Positions 54,621 to 63,823 of a stretch of DNA of 64,000 nt are shown here, in pieces. This DNA comes from Bacillus sp. ISL-7. GTDB taxonomy: Bacteria > Bacillota > Bacilli > Bacillales_B > DSM-18226. The DNA is taken from assembly GCF_018613065.1 (NCBI RefSeq), contig NZ_JAGGQW010000014.1, positions 30,312-94,311 of the forward strand, written 5' to 3'. Made by a program: the position numbers and the translations under genes. How positions within the stretch are numbered: position 1 is the first letter of the stretch; the number at the start of each line of letters is the position of its first letter. A model generated the notes under the pieces. The model saw only the letters and a list, made by a program, of their open reading frames with translations. It had not been told where the DNA came from and did no database searches.

Positions 54621-55520
54621 GTGAATACGGTGAAAACGACTGGATCTCCGGTAATCATAAATAAGGAAAAATCGAACCTAGCGAAGAGCCCATTCCTTAA
54701 TCGCGCAGCCTATGGAATTATGTACCTATTCCTTATTATCGTAGCAATTTTTCAAATCTTTCCGATCATCTGGTTATTTCTTTTCTCATTGAAAAATAAC
54801 CAAGAAGTTTTTAATATGTCCCCCTTTTCCTTGCCAGCACAGCCAAAGTGGGAGAATTACCAAAAGGTTTGGACAGAGGGGAACATTAGCCAATACTTTT
54901 TCAACAGTATCACCTACACGGTAGTAGCGGTTGTAATGACTGTTATTTTAGCAAGTATGGTAACATTCGCCCTTACGAGAATGAACTGGAAGGGAAGTAA
55001 ATTGGTGTTGGGCTTATTCATGGTTGGACTAATGATTCCGGTCCATTCCACACTGATTCCTTTATTCAATACTTTTACAAAAATAAACCTGATTGATAAT
55101 CCGCTTTCCGTCATCTTCGCCTATACTGCCTTTAATCTGCCGATCACAATTATGATATTGCTTGGATTTTATGAGGCACTGCCAAGAGAGGTAGAAGAGG
55201 CTGCTGTAATGGACGGAGCTTCGATTAATCATATATTTTTCCGAATTACTCTGCCAATGACTGCACCAGTTATTGCAACGGCAGCGATTATTAACATGAT
55301 TTACAACTGGAATGAATTTGTTTTCGTCAACACATTTATTAGTTCAGACAGCTTTAAAACGCTGACAGTTGGAATTCAGAACTTTATCGGTCAATATACA
55401 ACGGACTGGGGTGCAATTGGTGCAACACTTGTTATTAGTATCCTTCCAATTCTGATTGCATTCTTAATCTTGAGCAACCGAATTGTCGAAGGAATTGCTT
55501 CGGGTTCAGTTAAAGGCTGA
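54621..55520 (+). CDS. Sugar ABC transporter permease 2 (MalG/LacG type)
   Basis: Six helices in 299 residues with the EAA loop EEAAVMDGASINHIFFRITLP and the C-terminal SNRIVEGIASGSVKG typical of carbohydrate permease subunits. It starts at GTG after GAGGGGGGATT. It works with permease 1 and the upstream binding protein. Confidence 0.93.
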   Translation: MNTVKTTGSPVIINKEKSNLAKSPFLNRAAYGIMYLFLIIVAIFQIFPIIWLFLFSLKNNQEVFNMSPFSLPAQPKWENYQKVWTEGNISQYFFNSITYTVVAVVMTVILASMVTFALTRMNWKGSKLVLGLFMVGLMIPVHSTLIPLFNTFTKINLIDNPLSVIFAYTAFNLPITIMILLGFYEALPREVEEAAVMDGASINHIFFRITLPMTAPVIATAAIINMIYNWNEFVFVNTFISSDSFKTLTVGIQNFIGQYTTDWGAIGATLVISILPILIAFLILSNRIVEGIASGSVKG

Positions 55521-55595
55521 TTTATTAAAATCTAGCAACCTATGAAAATAGGATGGAAGGTATTGATGGAAACTAGGGATTAGAGGTGAAAAACC

Positions 55596-56213
55596 GTGCA
55601 ACTTGGAAAAACGATGGGGAAACTGTTCACTTTTTGTGAGTGGATCATGAGGCTTGCATACGTGAATCTATTATGGTTTTTCTTTTCCCTGGCAGGATTG
55701 GTTCTCCTAGGAATCATGCCGGCAACGGTGGCTCTTTTTACGATCGTTCGAAAATGGCAGTTGAAAGAAACCGACCTCCCCATTTGGAAAACGTTTCTTT
55801 CCGTTTACAGACAAGAATTCAAAAAGTCAAATGGATTGGGTATATGTATTGGATTGAGTGGGGCATTTATCATTTTTGACTTTCTTTACTTGAGAACAGT
55901 AGGAGGAGCGCTCCAATTTGCCTTGTTCATTCCATTACTGATGATCACAGGATTTTATGTACTTACCCTTGTTTATATATTTCCAGTCTATGTCCATTTT
56001 GAATTAAAAACTTTGGATTATATAAAAAATGCCTTTTTCTTAAGCGTACTTAATTTCCACATGACCGTTTTGATGCTGGCAGCTTCAGCGGCGATCATTT
56101 TCTTGAATTTGTACCAAACAAGCTTCATCCCACTTTTTAGTGCTGTAACGATTGCTTGGATAATGATGTTTGGAGGGAATTATTGCTTTAACCGGGTGGG
56201 GGCTAGACACTAG
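55596..56213 (+). CDS. YesL-like DUF624 membrane protein
   Basis: About five helices in 205 residues; the family start is WIMRLAYVNLLWFFFSLAGL, then GIMPATVALFTIVRKWQLKE. DUF624/YesL proteins accompany sugar ABC importers of the YesM/YesN group, with unknown function. GTG at 55596 follows GAGGTGAAAAACC. It belongs to the transport operon. Confidence 0.85.
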   Translation: MQLGKTMGKLFTFCEWIMRLAYVNLLWFFFSLAGLVLLGIMPATVALFTIVRKWQLKETDLPIWKTFLSVYRQEFKKSNGLGICIGLSGAFIIFDFLYLRTVGGALQFALFIPLLMITGFYVLTLVYIFPVYVHFELKTLDYIKNAFFLSVLNFHMTVLMLAASAAIIFLNLYQTSFIPLFSAVTIAWIMMFGGNYCFNRVGARH

Positions 56214-56322
56214 ATTTGCAGCAGCTCTTCCAACCTAAAGAAAAATGGCGCATTCCTCATGTCATTAAGAAACAGGTACAAAAATGAGCATGGATATTAG
56301 TTGATGAACAGGAGTGTTAAAA

Positions 56323-57933
56323 ATGGCTACAATTCAAAATCCAATTTTAACGGGTTTCAATCCAGATCCGTGTATTTGCCGGGTTGGCGAAGATTATTAT
56401 ATTGCGGTGTCGACATTTGAATGGTTCCCAGGGGTGGGGATTTACCATTCCAAGGATCTAAAAAACTGGCGATTAGCAGCGAGGCCGCTAAACCGGTTAA
56501 GCCAGTTGAATATGATGGGGAATCCGGATTCGGGAGGAATATGGGCACCGGCACTAACCTACCGTGATGGTCAGTTCTGGCTGATTTATACGGATGTAAA
56601 GGTGGTTGAAGGTCAATGGAAGGATTGCCATAATTACCTTGCTACCTGTGAAACAATTGATGGCGAGTGGTCAGACCCAATTTATTTGAATAGCTCAGGC
56701 TTTGATCCCTCATTATTCCATGATGAAGATGGTAAAAAATATTTGGTCAACATGAATTGGGATCATCGTATGGGTCATCACAATTTTTACGGGATTTCAC
56801 TTCAGGAATACAGTCCGGTAGAACAAAAGTTAGTTGGTAAGGCTGAAATTATTTTTAAAGGAACAGATATTAAACTAACGGAGGCGCCGCATTTATATAA
56901 AATTGGCGACTATTATTATCTATTAACAGCTGAAGGAGGCACGAAATTTGATCACCAAGCAACCATTGCACGCTCTAAACAACTGAGGGGTCCATACGAA
57001 GTGCATCCGGAGAACCCGCTGATCACGTCGTTCCATGCCCCGAGGATTCCTCTTCAAAAAGCAGGTCATGCTTCGATTGTACATACCCATACAGGTGAGT
57101 GGTTCCTTGTTCATTTAACTGGGAGACCATTGTCCAGAGAAGGACAGCCTTTGTTAGATCCTCGGGGCTACTGTCCACTTGGAAGGGAAACTGCGATCCA
57201 AAGACTAGAGTGGAAAAATGATTGGCCATACGTTGTCGGAGGAAATCAGCCATCTGTTGAGATAGAAGGGCCAAGGGTGGACGAAGTGAAGTGGGACAGG
57301 GACTTCCCTGAGAAAGACGAATTTGATACAGAAATGTTGAACCCTCATTTTCAGAGCTTACGGATCCCATTAGGGGAGAAAATCGTTTCATTAAAAGATA
57401 ACCCTGGCCACTTGCGCCTGTACGGGAAAGAATCGTTAACTTCTAAATTCACACAAGCATTTGTGGCAAGACGTTGGCAGCATTTTACCTTTAGCGCGGA
57501 GACAAAGGTTGCCTTTACCCCGAATACCTACCAGCAATCTGCAGGCCTGGTGAATTACTATAATACACAGAACTGGACATCATGCCAGGTCACCTGGAAC
57601 GAGGACAAGGGGAGAATCCTAGAACTCATGACCTGTGACAATTTTACCTTTGACCAACCGCTTCAAGGTCAAGAAATTGTCATTCCAGAGGATGTTGAAT
57701 ATGTGTATCTTCGTGTGGATGTGATGACGGATGTATACCAATACTCCTTCTCCTTTGATGGTGAGAACTGGTCAGTGATTCCAGTAACATTCCACTCCTA
57801 CAAGTTGTCGGACGATTATATTCAAGGCGGCGGCTTCTTCACCGGCGCATTTGTAGGCATGCAATGCCAAGACACATCAGGCCAAAACCTGCATGCAGAT
57901 TTTGAATACTTTAGTTACAAAAACAACAATTGA
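56323..57933 (+). CDS. xynB: GH43 beta-xylosidase
   Basis: The sequence is the classical GH43 xylosidase of about 536 residues: an N-terminal five-bladed propeller with catalytic base Asp15 ([10 protein letters not shown]), a second acidic residue in [11 protein letters not shown] and the acid Glu in [10 protein letters not shown], then a C-terminal beta-sandwich ([20 protein letters not shown]). It has no signal peptide, so it splits imported xylo-oligosaccharides inside the cell. ATG at 56323 follows CAGGAGTGTTAAAA. It ends the transport operon; an arabinofuranosidase side activity is possible. Confidence 0.92.
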   Translation: MATIQNPILTGFNPDPCICRVGEDYYIAVSTFEWFPGVGIYHSKDLKNWRLAARPLNRLSQLNMMGNPDSGGIWAPALTYRDGQFWLIYTDVKVVEGQWKDCHNYLATCETIDGEWSDPIYLNSSGFDPSLFHDEDGKKYLVNMNWDHRMGHHNFYGISLQEYSPVEQKLVGKAEIIFKGTDIKLTEAPHLYKIGDYYYLLTAEGGTKFDHQATIARSKQLRGPYEVHPENPLITSFHAPRIPLQKAGHASIVHTHTGEWFLVHLTGRPLSREGQPLLDPRGYCPLGRETAIQRLEWKNDWPYVVGGNQPSVEIEGPRVDEVKWDRDFPEKDEFDTEMLNPHFQSLRIPLGEKIVSLKDNPGHLRLYGKESLTSKFTQAFVARRWQHFTFSAETKVAFTPNTYQQSAGLVNYYNTQNWTSCQVTWNEDKGRILELMTCDNFTFDQPLQGQEIVIPEDVEYVYLRVDVMTDVYQYSFSFDGENWSVIPVTFHSYKLSDDYIQGGGFFTGAFVGMQCQDTSGQNLHADFEYFSYKNNN

Positions 57934-57972
57934 TACTATTTTACATTTAAGTTTGTTGTTGATATCAAAAAA

Positions 57973-58022
57973 GGTGTCAGGCACCACTCGTGGACATTTG
58001 TCCACCAGTGGTGCCTGACACC
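57973..58022. repeat. Dispersed palindrome family, short form
   Basis: Perfect arms GGTGTCAGGCACC/GGTGCCTGACACC extend inward (CACCACT/AGTGGTG) and enclose CGTGGACATTTGTCCACC. It lies 40 bp after the GH43 stop between convergent genes and could terminate both. Confidence 0.9.
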
Positions 58023-58082
58023 GTCCTTTTTAGTTCGGATCACCCAATAATCTATTTCAGACACCTGATATAAATACGGAAC

Positions 58083-58817
58083 CTATTTGAATCGAAGTTT
58101 GGTGGAAATTTGCTTTCCGTACGCGATGACTCTCTCGATTAGGAAGTTTTTTCGTTCTTCCGTTATGTTGAAATTGACATAACCAATACTAATAGCGCCA
58201 ATTAGTTCATTTATTTGGTTAAAAATAGGGGCAGCTACTGATGATGTGCCTTTCGTTCTCTCCCCATGACTCTCCCCATAGCCCTCTTTCACTATTTGAT
58301 TTAATACAATTAAAAAAGTATCTCTATCTTCTTCAGCTACTAGTTCATTTACGATTTTTTGCCTTTCAATTGAGGGCATATGGGCTAACATGACTTTATT
58401 TGCTGCTCCAATGTTAAGTGGAATACGTAATCCTAGTTGATCATATATACGGATCGGATTTTGCTGGCAGTCAATTCTCTCAACGATTAATGATTCTAGC
58501 CCCATTGGTTTACTGAAATAAATACTCTCTTCTACCTCAAGCATTAATTTTTCCATCTCGGGGCGAATTAACCCTACAAAATCAAAGGTATCATACATCT
58601 GTAAGCCGTATTCTAACCAGGTGTTCCCCATTGAATAATGTTTTAAATTTGGATCCTGTTGTATCAGTCCATGCTGCTTCATTGATTGTAAAAGACGATG
58701 CATCGTACTTACGGGTAAGTCACACTCCTTAGATAAATCAGTAATTGAAAACCATTTCTTTGTTTCATTTCCAACAAGGACTTTGATCACCTGCATGGCT
58801 CGATCGATCGTTTGCAT
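58083..58817 (-). CDS. IclR family transcriptional regulator
   Basis: The N-terminal winged helix (WFSITDLSKECDLPVSTMHR, LLQSMKQHGLIQQDP) and the IclR effector domain (IGAANKVMLAHMPSIERQKI, GTSSVAAPIFNQINELIGAI) are clear in 244 residues. AGGAGATGAAGAT precedes the ATG. It is divergent from, and probably controls, the four-gene amino-acid catabolic operon to its right. Confidence 0.92.
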   Translation of the reverse strand: MQTIDRAMQVIKVLVGNETKKWFSITDLSKECDLPVSTMHRLLQSMKQHGLIQQDPNLKHYSMGNTWLEYGLQMYDTFDFVGLIRPEMEKLMLEVEESIYFSKPMGLESLIVERIDCQQNPIRIYDQLGLRIPLNIGAANKVMLAHMPSIERQKIVNELVAEEDRDTFLIVLNQIVKEGYGESHGERTKGTSSVAAPIFNQINELIGAISIGYVNFNITEERKNFLIERVIAYGKQISTKLRFK

Positions 58818-58889
58818 ATCTTCATCTCCTATTTAAATTAGGTATCAGTAAAAATATTAATAACTATTAATCAGTAAATTCAAAATATA

Positions 58890-58918
58890 TTGACATGAAA
58901 TTATTACTACTATAATAT
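58890..58918 (+). promoter_or_regulatory. Sigma-A type promoter of the arginine-like operon
   Basis: TTGACA at 58890-58895 and TAATAT at 58913-58918 are 17 bp apart. A near-palindrome TTAATAACTATTAA about 30 bp upstream could bind the divergent IclR regulator. Confidence 0.6.
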
Positions 58919-58985
58919 CATATTATAAGTTTTCCTGTCAGGGGAAATGAATTCCACTATACGGAAAAGTGAAGGGGGAAATGCT

Positions 58986-59852
58986 TTGGCATCATCTATG
59001 TATAAAAAACTTACCACCGTTATTGTTAAACACCCAAATGAAGCCTTTATTAATCAAGAACATTTAAAAAAGGAATGGGAAAAATTCAACTATATTCATG
59101 AACCTGATTTTTCAAAAGCACAGCATGAATTTGAACAGTTTCTTTCTATTATTAAACAGCATGTGAACCATATTGAATTTTTACCCGTGTCAGAACGTGT
59201 AGGATTAGATTCTCTCTATGCCCATGATCCCGTTAAATTTACGAAAAAGGGTGCAATTATTTTAAAATCAGGGAAAAAATTACGACAGCCGGAAGCCGAG
59301 GTGTATAAACAATTTTTAATAGAAAAGGACATTCCTATATTAGGTGAACTTACTGGTGAAGCAGTAGCTGACGGGGGAGATCTTGTTTGGCTGGATGATC
59401 GCACACTGTTAATTGGCCGTGGATATCGAACGAATGATGAAGCGATCCGCCAAATCAAGGAAATTACTAAAGGTTTAGTGGACGAATGTATCGTTGTCCA
59501 GCTTCCGCATGACCAAGGTGAGGACGAATGTCTACATCTTATGTCTTTTATTAGTATCGTAGATGATAACCTGGCTGTTATTTATTCGAGATTAATGCCA
59601 GTCTTCTTAAGACAAATGCTAATCAAGCGTGGCTTTGAACTAATTGAAGTTCCCGACGAAGAATATCATCGACTAGGCTGTAATGTCCTTGCCTTAGCAC
59701 CGCGGATTTGTATGATAGTTTCTGGAAGCCCTTACACTAAGGGGAAATTAGTGGATGCGGGGGCAACCGTCTATGAATATGAAGGAAATGAAATCTCTTA
59801 TTTAGGTACAGGTGGTCCGACCTGTCTCACTTGTCCTGTTATCCGTACATAA
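58986..59852 (+). CDS. Arginine deiminase/amidinotransferase superfamily enzyme
   Basis: The guanidine-modifying fold is shown by ADGGDLVWLDDRTLLIGRGY (with the conserved GGD), a central His in ECLHLMSFISIVDD and the nucleophile Cys near the C-terminus in GGPTCLTCPVI. Length is 289 residues. TTG at 58986 follows GAAGGGGGAAA; ATG at 58998 (MYKKLTTVI) is also possible, and ATG 58947 lacks a site. It may hydrolyse arginine or a substituted guanidine. A second, different member of the superfamily follows at once. Confidence 0.82.
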   Translation: MASSMYKKLTTVIVKHPNEAFINQEHLKKEWEKFNYIHEPDFSKAQHEFEQFLSIIKQHVNHIEFLPVSERVGLDSLYAHDPVKFTKKGAIILKSGKKLRQPEAEVYKQFLIEKDIPILGELTGEAVADGGDLVWLDDRTLLIGRGYRTNDEAIRQIKEITKGLVDECIVVQLPHDQGEDECLHLMSFISIVDDNLAVIYSRLMPVFLRQMLIKRGFELIEVPDEEYHRLGCNVLALAPRICMIVSGSPYTKGKLVDAGATVYEYEGNEISYLGTGGPTCLTCPVIRT

Positions 59853-59869
59853 TCGAAGGAGGAAAAAAT

Positions 59870-60631
59870 ATGTTTAAAACTACAATTGTCAAAACACCTG
59901 GTGAAAGCTTCATCCATGGCTTAACGACTTCTGATCTAGGGAATCCTAATTTAGAAAAGGCACTCGAGCAGCATAAAGCTTATATTGATGCACTAAAAAC
60001 CTGTGGGGTAGAAGTAACCGTCCTGCCTAATCATGAGGATTTCCCAGACTCTACCTTTGTAGAAGACACGGCAGTGCTGACACCTGAGTTTGCGGTTATT
60101 TCAAACCCAGGGGCTCCTTCACGTAACGGGGAAATTTTTGAGATGGAGCCGATAATAAAATCCCATTATGAAAACATCTATTATATCAAGTCACCAGGAA
60201 CCCTTGACGGCGGCGATATTTTACAAATTGATAATCATTTTTATATAGGACTTTCTGAAAGGACAAATTTGGAAGGAGCTGAACAATTAAAGCAAATTCT
60301 TGAGTTGGAACATTACCAGGCTACTATTGTTCAACTAGAAAAGTTTTTCCACCTTAAAACAGGTATTTCTTATCTTGGAAATCGTACAATTGTTGTCGCA
60401 GGTGAATTTATTGATCATCCAGATTTTAATTCCTATACAAAAATTATCGTTCCACCGGAAGAGGAATATGCAGCGAATTGTATTCGTGTGAATGACTATG
60501 TCATCATTCCAGCAGGTTTTCCTCAAACGAAGCAAAAAATGAACGAGGCTGGTTTTCGGACGATTGAGGTCGACATGTCTGAATTTCGTAAATTAGATGG
60601 CGGCTTAAGCTGTTTATCACTACGTTTTTAG
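59870..60631 (+). CDS. Dimethylargininase-like hydrolase (DDAH family)
   Basis: A compact 253-residue member: VKTPGESFIHGLTT, DSTFVEDTAVLTPEFAVISN, TLDGGDILQI, the catalytic His in FFHLKTGISYLG and the terminal Cys in LDGGLSCLSLRF. DDAH converts N-omega-methylated arginines to citrulline and methylamines. ATG at 59870 follows AAGGAGGAAAAAAT, inside the end region of an earlier in-frame ATG that has no site. The gene begins 18 bp after the first hydrolase and is co-transcribed with it. Confidence 0.86.
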   Translation: MFKTTIVKTPGESFIHGLTTSDLGNPNLEKALEQHKAYIDALKTCGVEVTVLPNHEDFPDSTFVEDTAVLTPEFAVISNPGAPSRNGEIFEMEPIIKSHYENIYYIKSPGTLDGGDILQIDNHFYIGLSERTNLEGAEQLKQILELEHYQATIVQLEKFFHLKTGISYLGNRTIVVAGEFIDHPDFNSYTKIIVPPEEEYAANCIRVNDYVIIPAGFPQTKQKMNEAGFRTIEVDMSEFRKLDGGLSCLSLRF

Positions 60632-60671
60632 GAACATTGGAGACTGCTAATAGACAAGGGGTGTGTGGGAG

Positions 60672-62078
60672 ATGGTTGAACGAGAGGGTCAGCAGAATCA
60701 ATTAAATCGATCAATGAAACGTCGTCATTTGTTTATGCTTTCGTTAGGAGGGGTCATAGGAACAGGGTTGTTTTTAAATGCTGGCTATACCATTAATCAG
60801 GCCGGAGCTGGCGGTGCATTAATAGGTTATTTATTTGGCGGGATCATTTTATACTTGGTCATGGTGTGCCTAGGGGAACTGGCTGTCCACATGCCTGTAA
60901 CAGGCTCATTTCAAACATATGCAAGTAAATTTATTAGTCCTTCCGCTGGATTTTCGTTAGGCTGGATGTATTTCGTTGGTTCAGCCACAACGGCTGGGGT
61001 TGAATTTACCGCGGCAGGAATCCTAATGAAACGGTGGTTTCCTGATGTTTCAGTCTGGATATGGTGTGCTGTTTTCATCGCCCTGTTATTTGTCCTCAAT
61101 GCTCTTACAACCAGAGGATTCGCAGAGGCAGAATATTGGTTTGCAGGTATTAAAGTGGTTGCTGTTATTTTCTTTATTATTATTGGTTTCGCTGCTATTT
61201 TTGGAATCATTCCATTGGCCGACCGTCCCGCACCATTTTTAGAAAACTTAGCACCATCAGGATTGTTCCCTGCAGGTTTTGTCATCCTTTTTGTTACGAT
61301 GATGAATGTTATCTTTTCCTATCAAGGATCTGAATTGATTGGAATTGCTGCTGGGGAAAGCGAGGAGCCGGAAAAGAATATTCCCCGAGCCATTCGAAAC
61401 GTCCTTTTTAGAATTATCGTCTTTTATCTAGCTTCTATTGTTATATTATCCGCCATTTTCCCATCTAAGGAACTGGGATTATTGGAAAGTCCATTCGTAA
61501 CCCTTATGGATATGGCAGGTATTCCTTTCGCACCAGATATTATGAACTTTGTTATACTGACAGCAATATTATCGGTTGGAAACTCATGTATTTACGCGTC
61601 GACTCGTTTACTATGGGCGATGGCGCAAGATGGAATGGCTCCAAAACGGTTTGGAAAGCTATCAAAACGCAAGGTTCCATTTGCTGCTCTAGTATTTACG
61701 ATGGTTTTTTCTCTATTATCCTTGCTAACTAGCTTCATTGCAGCTGACACAGTATTTGTATTGTTAATGTCGATTGCCGGCATTTCTGTTACGATTTCGT
61801 GGATCGGCATTGCCCTTTCACAGTTGTTGTTTCGGAGGAAATACCTGCAAGATGGCGGAAAATTAGAGGAGTTACAATATAAAGTCCCATTTTATCCATT
61901 AATACCAATTATTTGTATCGTATTCTGCGTTTCAATCTTAATATTCTTGGCCTTTGATCCGACCCAATTAGTCGGTTTACTAGTGGGTTTAGGATTTTTA
62001 GCCGTATGCTATATTTCCTATTATTTTAAGAATAAAAAGGACAAATTAAGTGCAAATAATGATGTGGACTATCGATAG
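60672..62078 (+). CDS. Amino-acid permease (APC superfamily, AAT type)
   Basis: Twelve helices in ~468 residues. The family start is LNRSMKRRHLFMLSLGGVIG then TGLFLNAGYTINQAG, and the helix 6-8 region has SYQGSELIGIAAGESEEPEK. AAT-type permeases carry basic, aromatic or small amino acids with H+. Placement between two guanidine hydrolases and a RocB-like gene suggests arginine or a methylarginine as the substrate. ATG at 60672 follows AAGGGGTGTGTGGG. Confidence 0.9.
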   Translation: MVEREGQQNQLNRSMKRRHLFMLSLGGVIGTGLFLNAGYTINQAGAGGALIGYLFGGIILYLVMVCLGELAVHMPVTGSFQTYASKFISPSAGFSLGWMYFVGSATTAGVEFTAAGILMKRWFPDVSVWIWCAVFIALLFVLNALTTRGFAEAEYWFAGIKVVAVIFFIIIGFAAIFGIIPLADRPAPFLENLAPSGLFPAGFVILFVTMMNVIFSYQGSELIGIAAGESEEPEKNIPRAIRNVLFRIIVFYLASIVILSAIFPSKELGLLESPFVTLMDMAGIPFAPDIMNFVILTAILSVGNSCIYASTRLLWAMAQDGMAPKRFGKLSKRKVPFAALVFTMVFSLLSLLTSFIAADTVFVLLMSIAGISVTISWIGIALSQLLFRRKYLQDGGKLEELQYKVPFYPLIPIICIVFCVSILIFLAFDPTQLVGLLVGLGFLAVCYISYYFKNKKDKLSANNDVDYR

Positions 62079-62091
62079 GTTGTCACGCTAG

Positions 62092-62150
62092 GGTGTCAGG
62101 CACCACTCGTGGACAGTTGGCTGCATTTGTCCATCTTAGGTGGACAGTTG
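62092..62150. repeat. Dispersed palindrome family, one-armed long form
   Basis: Left arm GGTGTCAGGCACC at 62092-62104, then CGTGGACAGTTGGCTGCATTTGTCC and GGTGGACAGTTG. The right arm is missing. It lies between the permease and M20 genes inside the operon. Confidence 0.82.
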
Positions 62151-62191
62151 TGATTCACCATTTTGTAATTAATTAAAGGAGTAATCGGGTA

Positions 62192-63799
62192 ATGAATCAG
62201 CTAAATTGGGGGAGACCAGAGGCACTTCGTGAGCTTTTGTGCGAAGTGGTGAGCTGGAGAAGCATGACATTAACAGAGGGTGAACGTAGTTTTCCTTCAA
62301 AGGTAGAAGCAAAACTACGAGGGTTGGGCTATTTTCAAGAAAATCCTACTCATTTGCTTCTTCACGATGCCGATCAGGGCAGGCGGTTTTTAACTGCTTT
62401 ATATAAACATCCAAATGCAAAAGAAACCATCGTTCTCATTAGTCATTTTGATACAGTGAATACGGAGGAATATGGAGATCTAGAGGATTTTGCTTATCAG
62501 CCAGAAGAGCTAACCAACTTGCTCCATGAAAGATTGGATGGGTTACCGGAAGATGTGGTGCAGGATCTGAAATCTGGAGAATATTTATTCGGCAGAGGCA
62601 CGATGGATATGAAAATGGGACTTGTGATGCATATGGGATTAATCGAAAAAGCAACTGTCGACCAATGGCCGATCAATCTTCTCTTGTTAACCGTGCCAGA
62701 TGAGGAAGTAAATTCGGCGGGTATGTGTGCAGCTGTACCGAAATTATTAGAACTAAAGGAAAAGTATGATCTCACCTTTAAGCTTTTCTTGAACGGAGAA
62801 CCCGTATTTTCACAAGAGCCGGGTGACGAAAATTATTATGTGTATTCAGGTTCCATCGGTAAAATTATGCCATCGGCACTTTTTTACGGGAAAGAGACAC
62901 ATGTTGGTGAACCTCTCAGTGGAATCACAGCACCATATATTGCATCGTTTTTGACGCAGAAGATGGAATGGAATTTGAGCCTTCAAGAAACGGTGAGGGG
63001 TGAAACAACCCCTCTTCCGGTCACACTTCAACAAAAGGATTTAAAACTTGAATACTCCGCTCAAACACCATATCGCGCAGCAGCCTTGTATAATGTATTT
63101 TTAATGGAGCGGAATGCGGAAGAAATTATGGATATCTTTGAAAAAGTGGCTGTTAACGCGGCTAGTACCTGCAACCGGGCCTATTTGGAAGTCTGCAAAG
63201 AGCAGTATGTAGACCCAGTAGGTGAAGTGAGTGTCTTACGTTATGAGGCGTTACTTACGCATGCGATTAATAAATTTGGAACGGATTTTGTCGAAGCAAT
63301 CAAGGCAGCTATTCATGCAAATTCAGAATGGGATGACCGTGAAAAATCCCTCCGTATTGCAGATACTCTAATGATTCAGTGCCAGGAACTTGCACCGGCG
63401 ATTGTTTTGCTATTTGCTCCACCTTATTATCCAGCGGTAAATTCATCAAATGATGAACTCATTACACAATGTGTAGAATATGTGAAGGAGCAAGGTCTCG
63501 CAAAATTTAATTTGCCTGTTCAGCAAGTTCACTATTTTAATGGAATTAGCGACTTAAGCTATGTTAATTATCAGGACGATGGGGAAGGATGGACCGTCTT
63601 CAAATCAAATACCCCGGTATGGGGCAGCGGTTACAGCATCCCATTCGATGCGATGAAAGAACTCCAAGCTCCTGTCTTAAATGTTGGCCCACTCGGAAAA
63701 GACGCCCACAAACGAACGGAGCGTCTTCATATGAAAAGTGCATTTGAAGAAGTTCCAATTCTTGTCGAGGGTATGATAAAAATGATGATTAATAACTAG
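62192..63799 (+). CDS. M20 family peptidase (RocB-like)
   Basis: The M20 metal sites are visible: ETIVLISHFDTVN (first His/Asp), YLFGRGTMDMKMGLVMHMGL (bridging Asp) and LLTVPDEEVNSAGM (catalytic Glu-Glu). At 535 residues it has the long form of RocB, a protein of the B. subtilis arginine operon whose reaction is not established. TTAAAGGAGTAATCGG precedes the ATG. Co-location with guanidine hydrolases supports a step in arginine-related catabolism. Confidence 0.88.
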   Translation: MNQLNWGRPEALRELLCEVVSWRSMTLTEGERSFPSKVEAKLRGLGYFQENPTHLLLHDADQGRRFLTALYKHPNAKETIVLISHFDTVNTEEYGDLEDFAYQPEELTNLLHERLDGLPEDVVQDLKSGEYLFGRGTMDMKMGLVMHMGLIEKATVDQWPINLLLLTVPDEEVNSAGMCAAVPKLLELKEKYDLTFKLFLNGEPVFSQEPGDENYYVYSGSIGKIMPSALFYGKETHVGEPLSGITAPYIASFLTQKMEWNLSLQETVRGETTPLPVTLQQKDLKLEYSAQTPYRAAALYNVFLMERNAEEIMDIFEKVAVNAASTCNRAYLEVCKEQYVDPVGEVSVLRYEALLTHAINKFGTDFVEAIKAAIHANSEWDDREKSLRIADTLMIQCQELAPAIVLLFAPPYYPAVNSSNDELITQCVEYVKEQGLAKFNLPVQQVHYFNGISDLSYVNYQDDGEGWTVFKSNTPVWGSGYSIPFDAMKELQAPVLNVGPLGKDAHKRTERLHMKSAFEEVPILVEGMIKMMINN

Positions 63800-63823
63800 G
63801 AAAGAAACTGATTCGCATTGAAG

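Noticed and set aside
57023..57391. 122-residue frame opposite the GH43 gene
   Set aside because: It is antisense to a well supported xylosidase and has no ribosome binding site.
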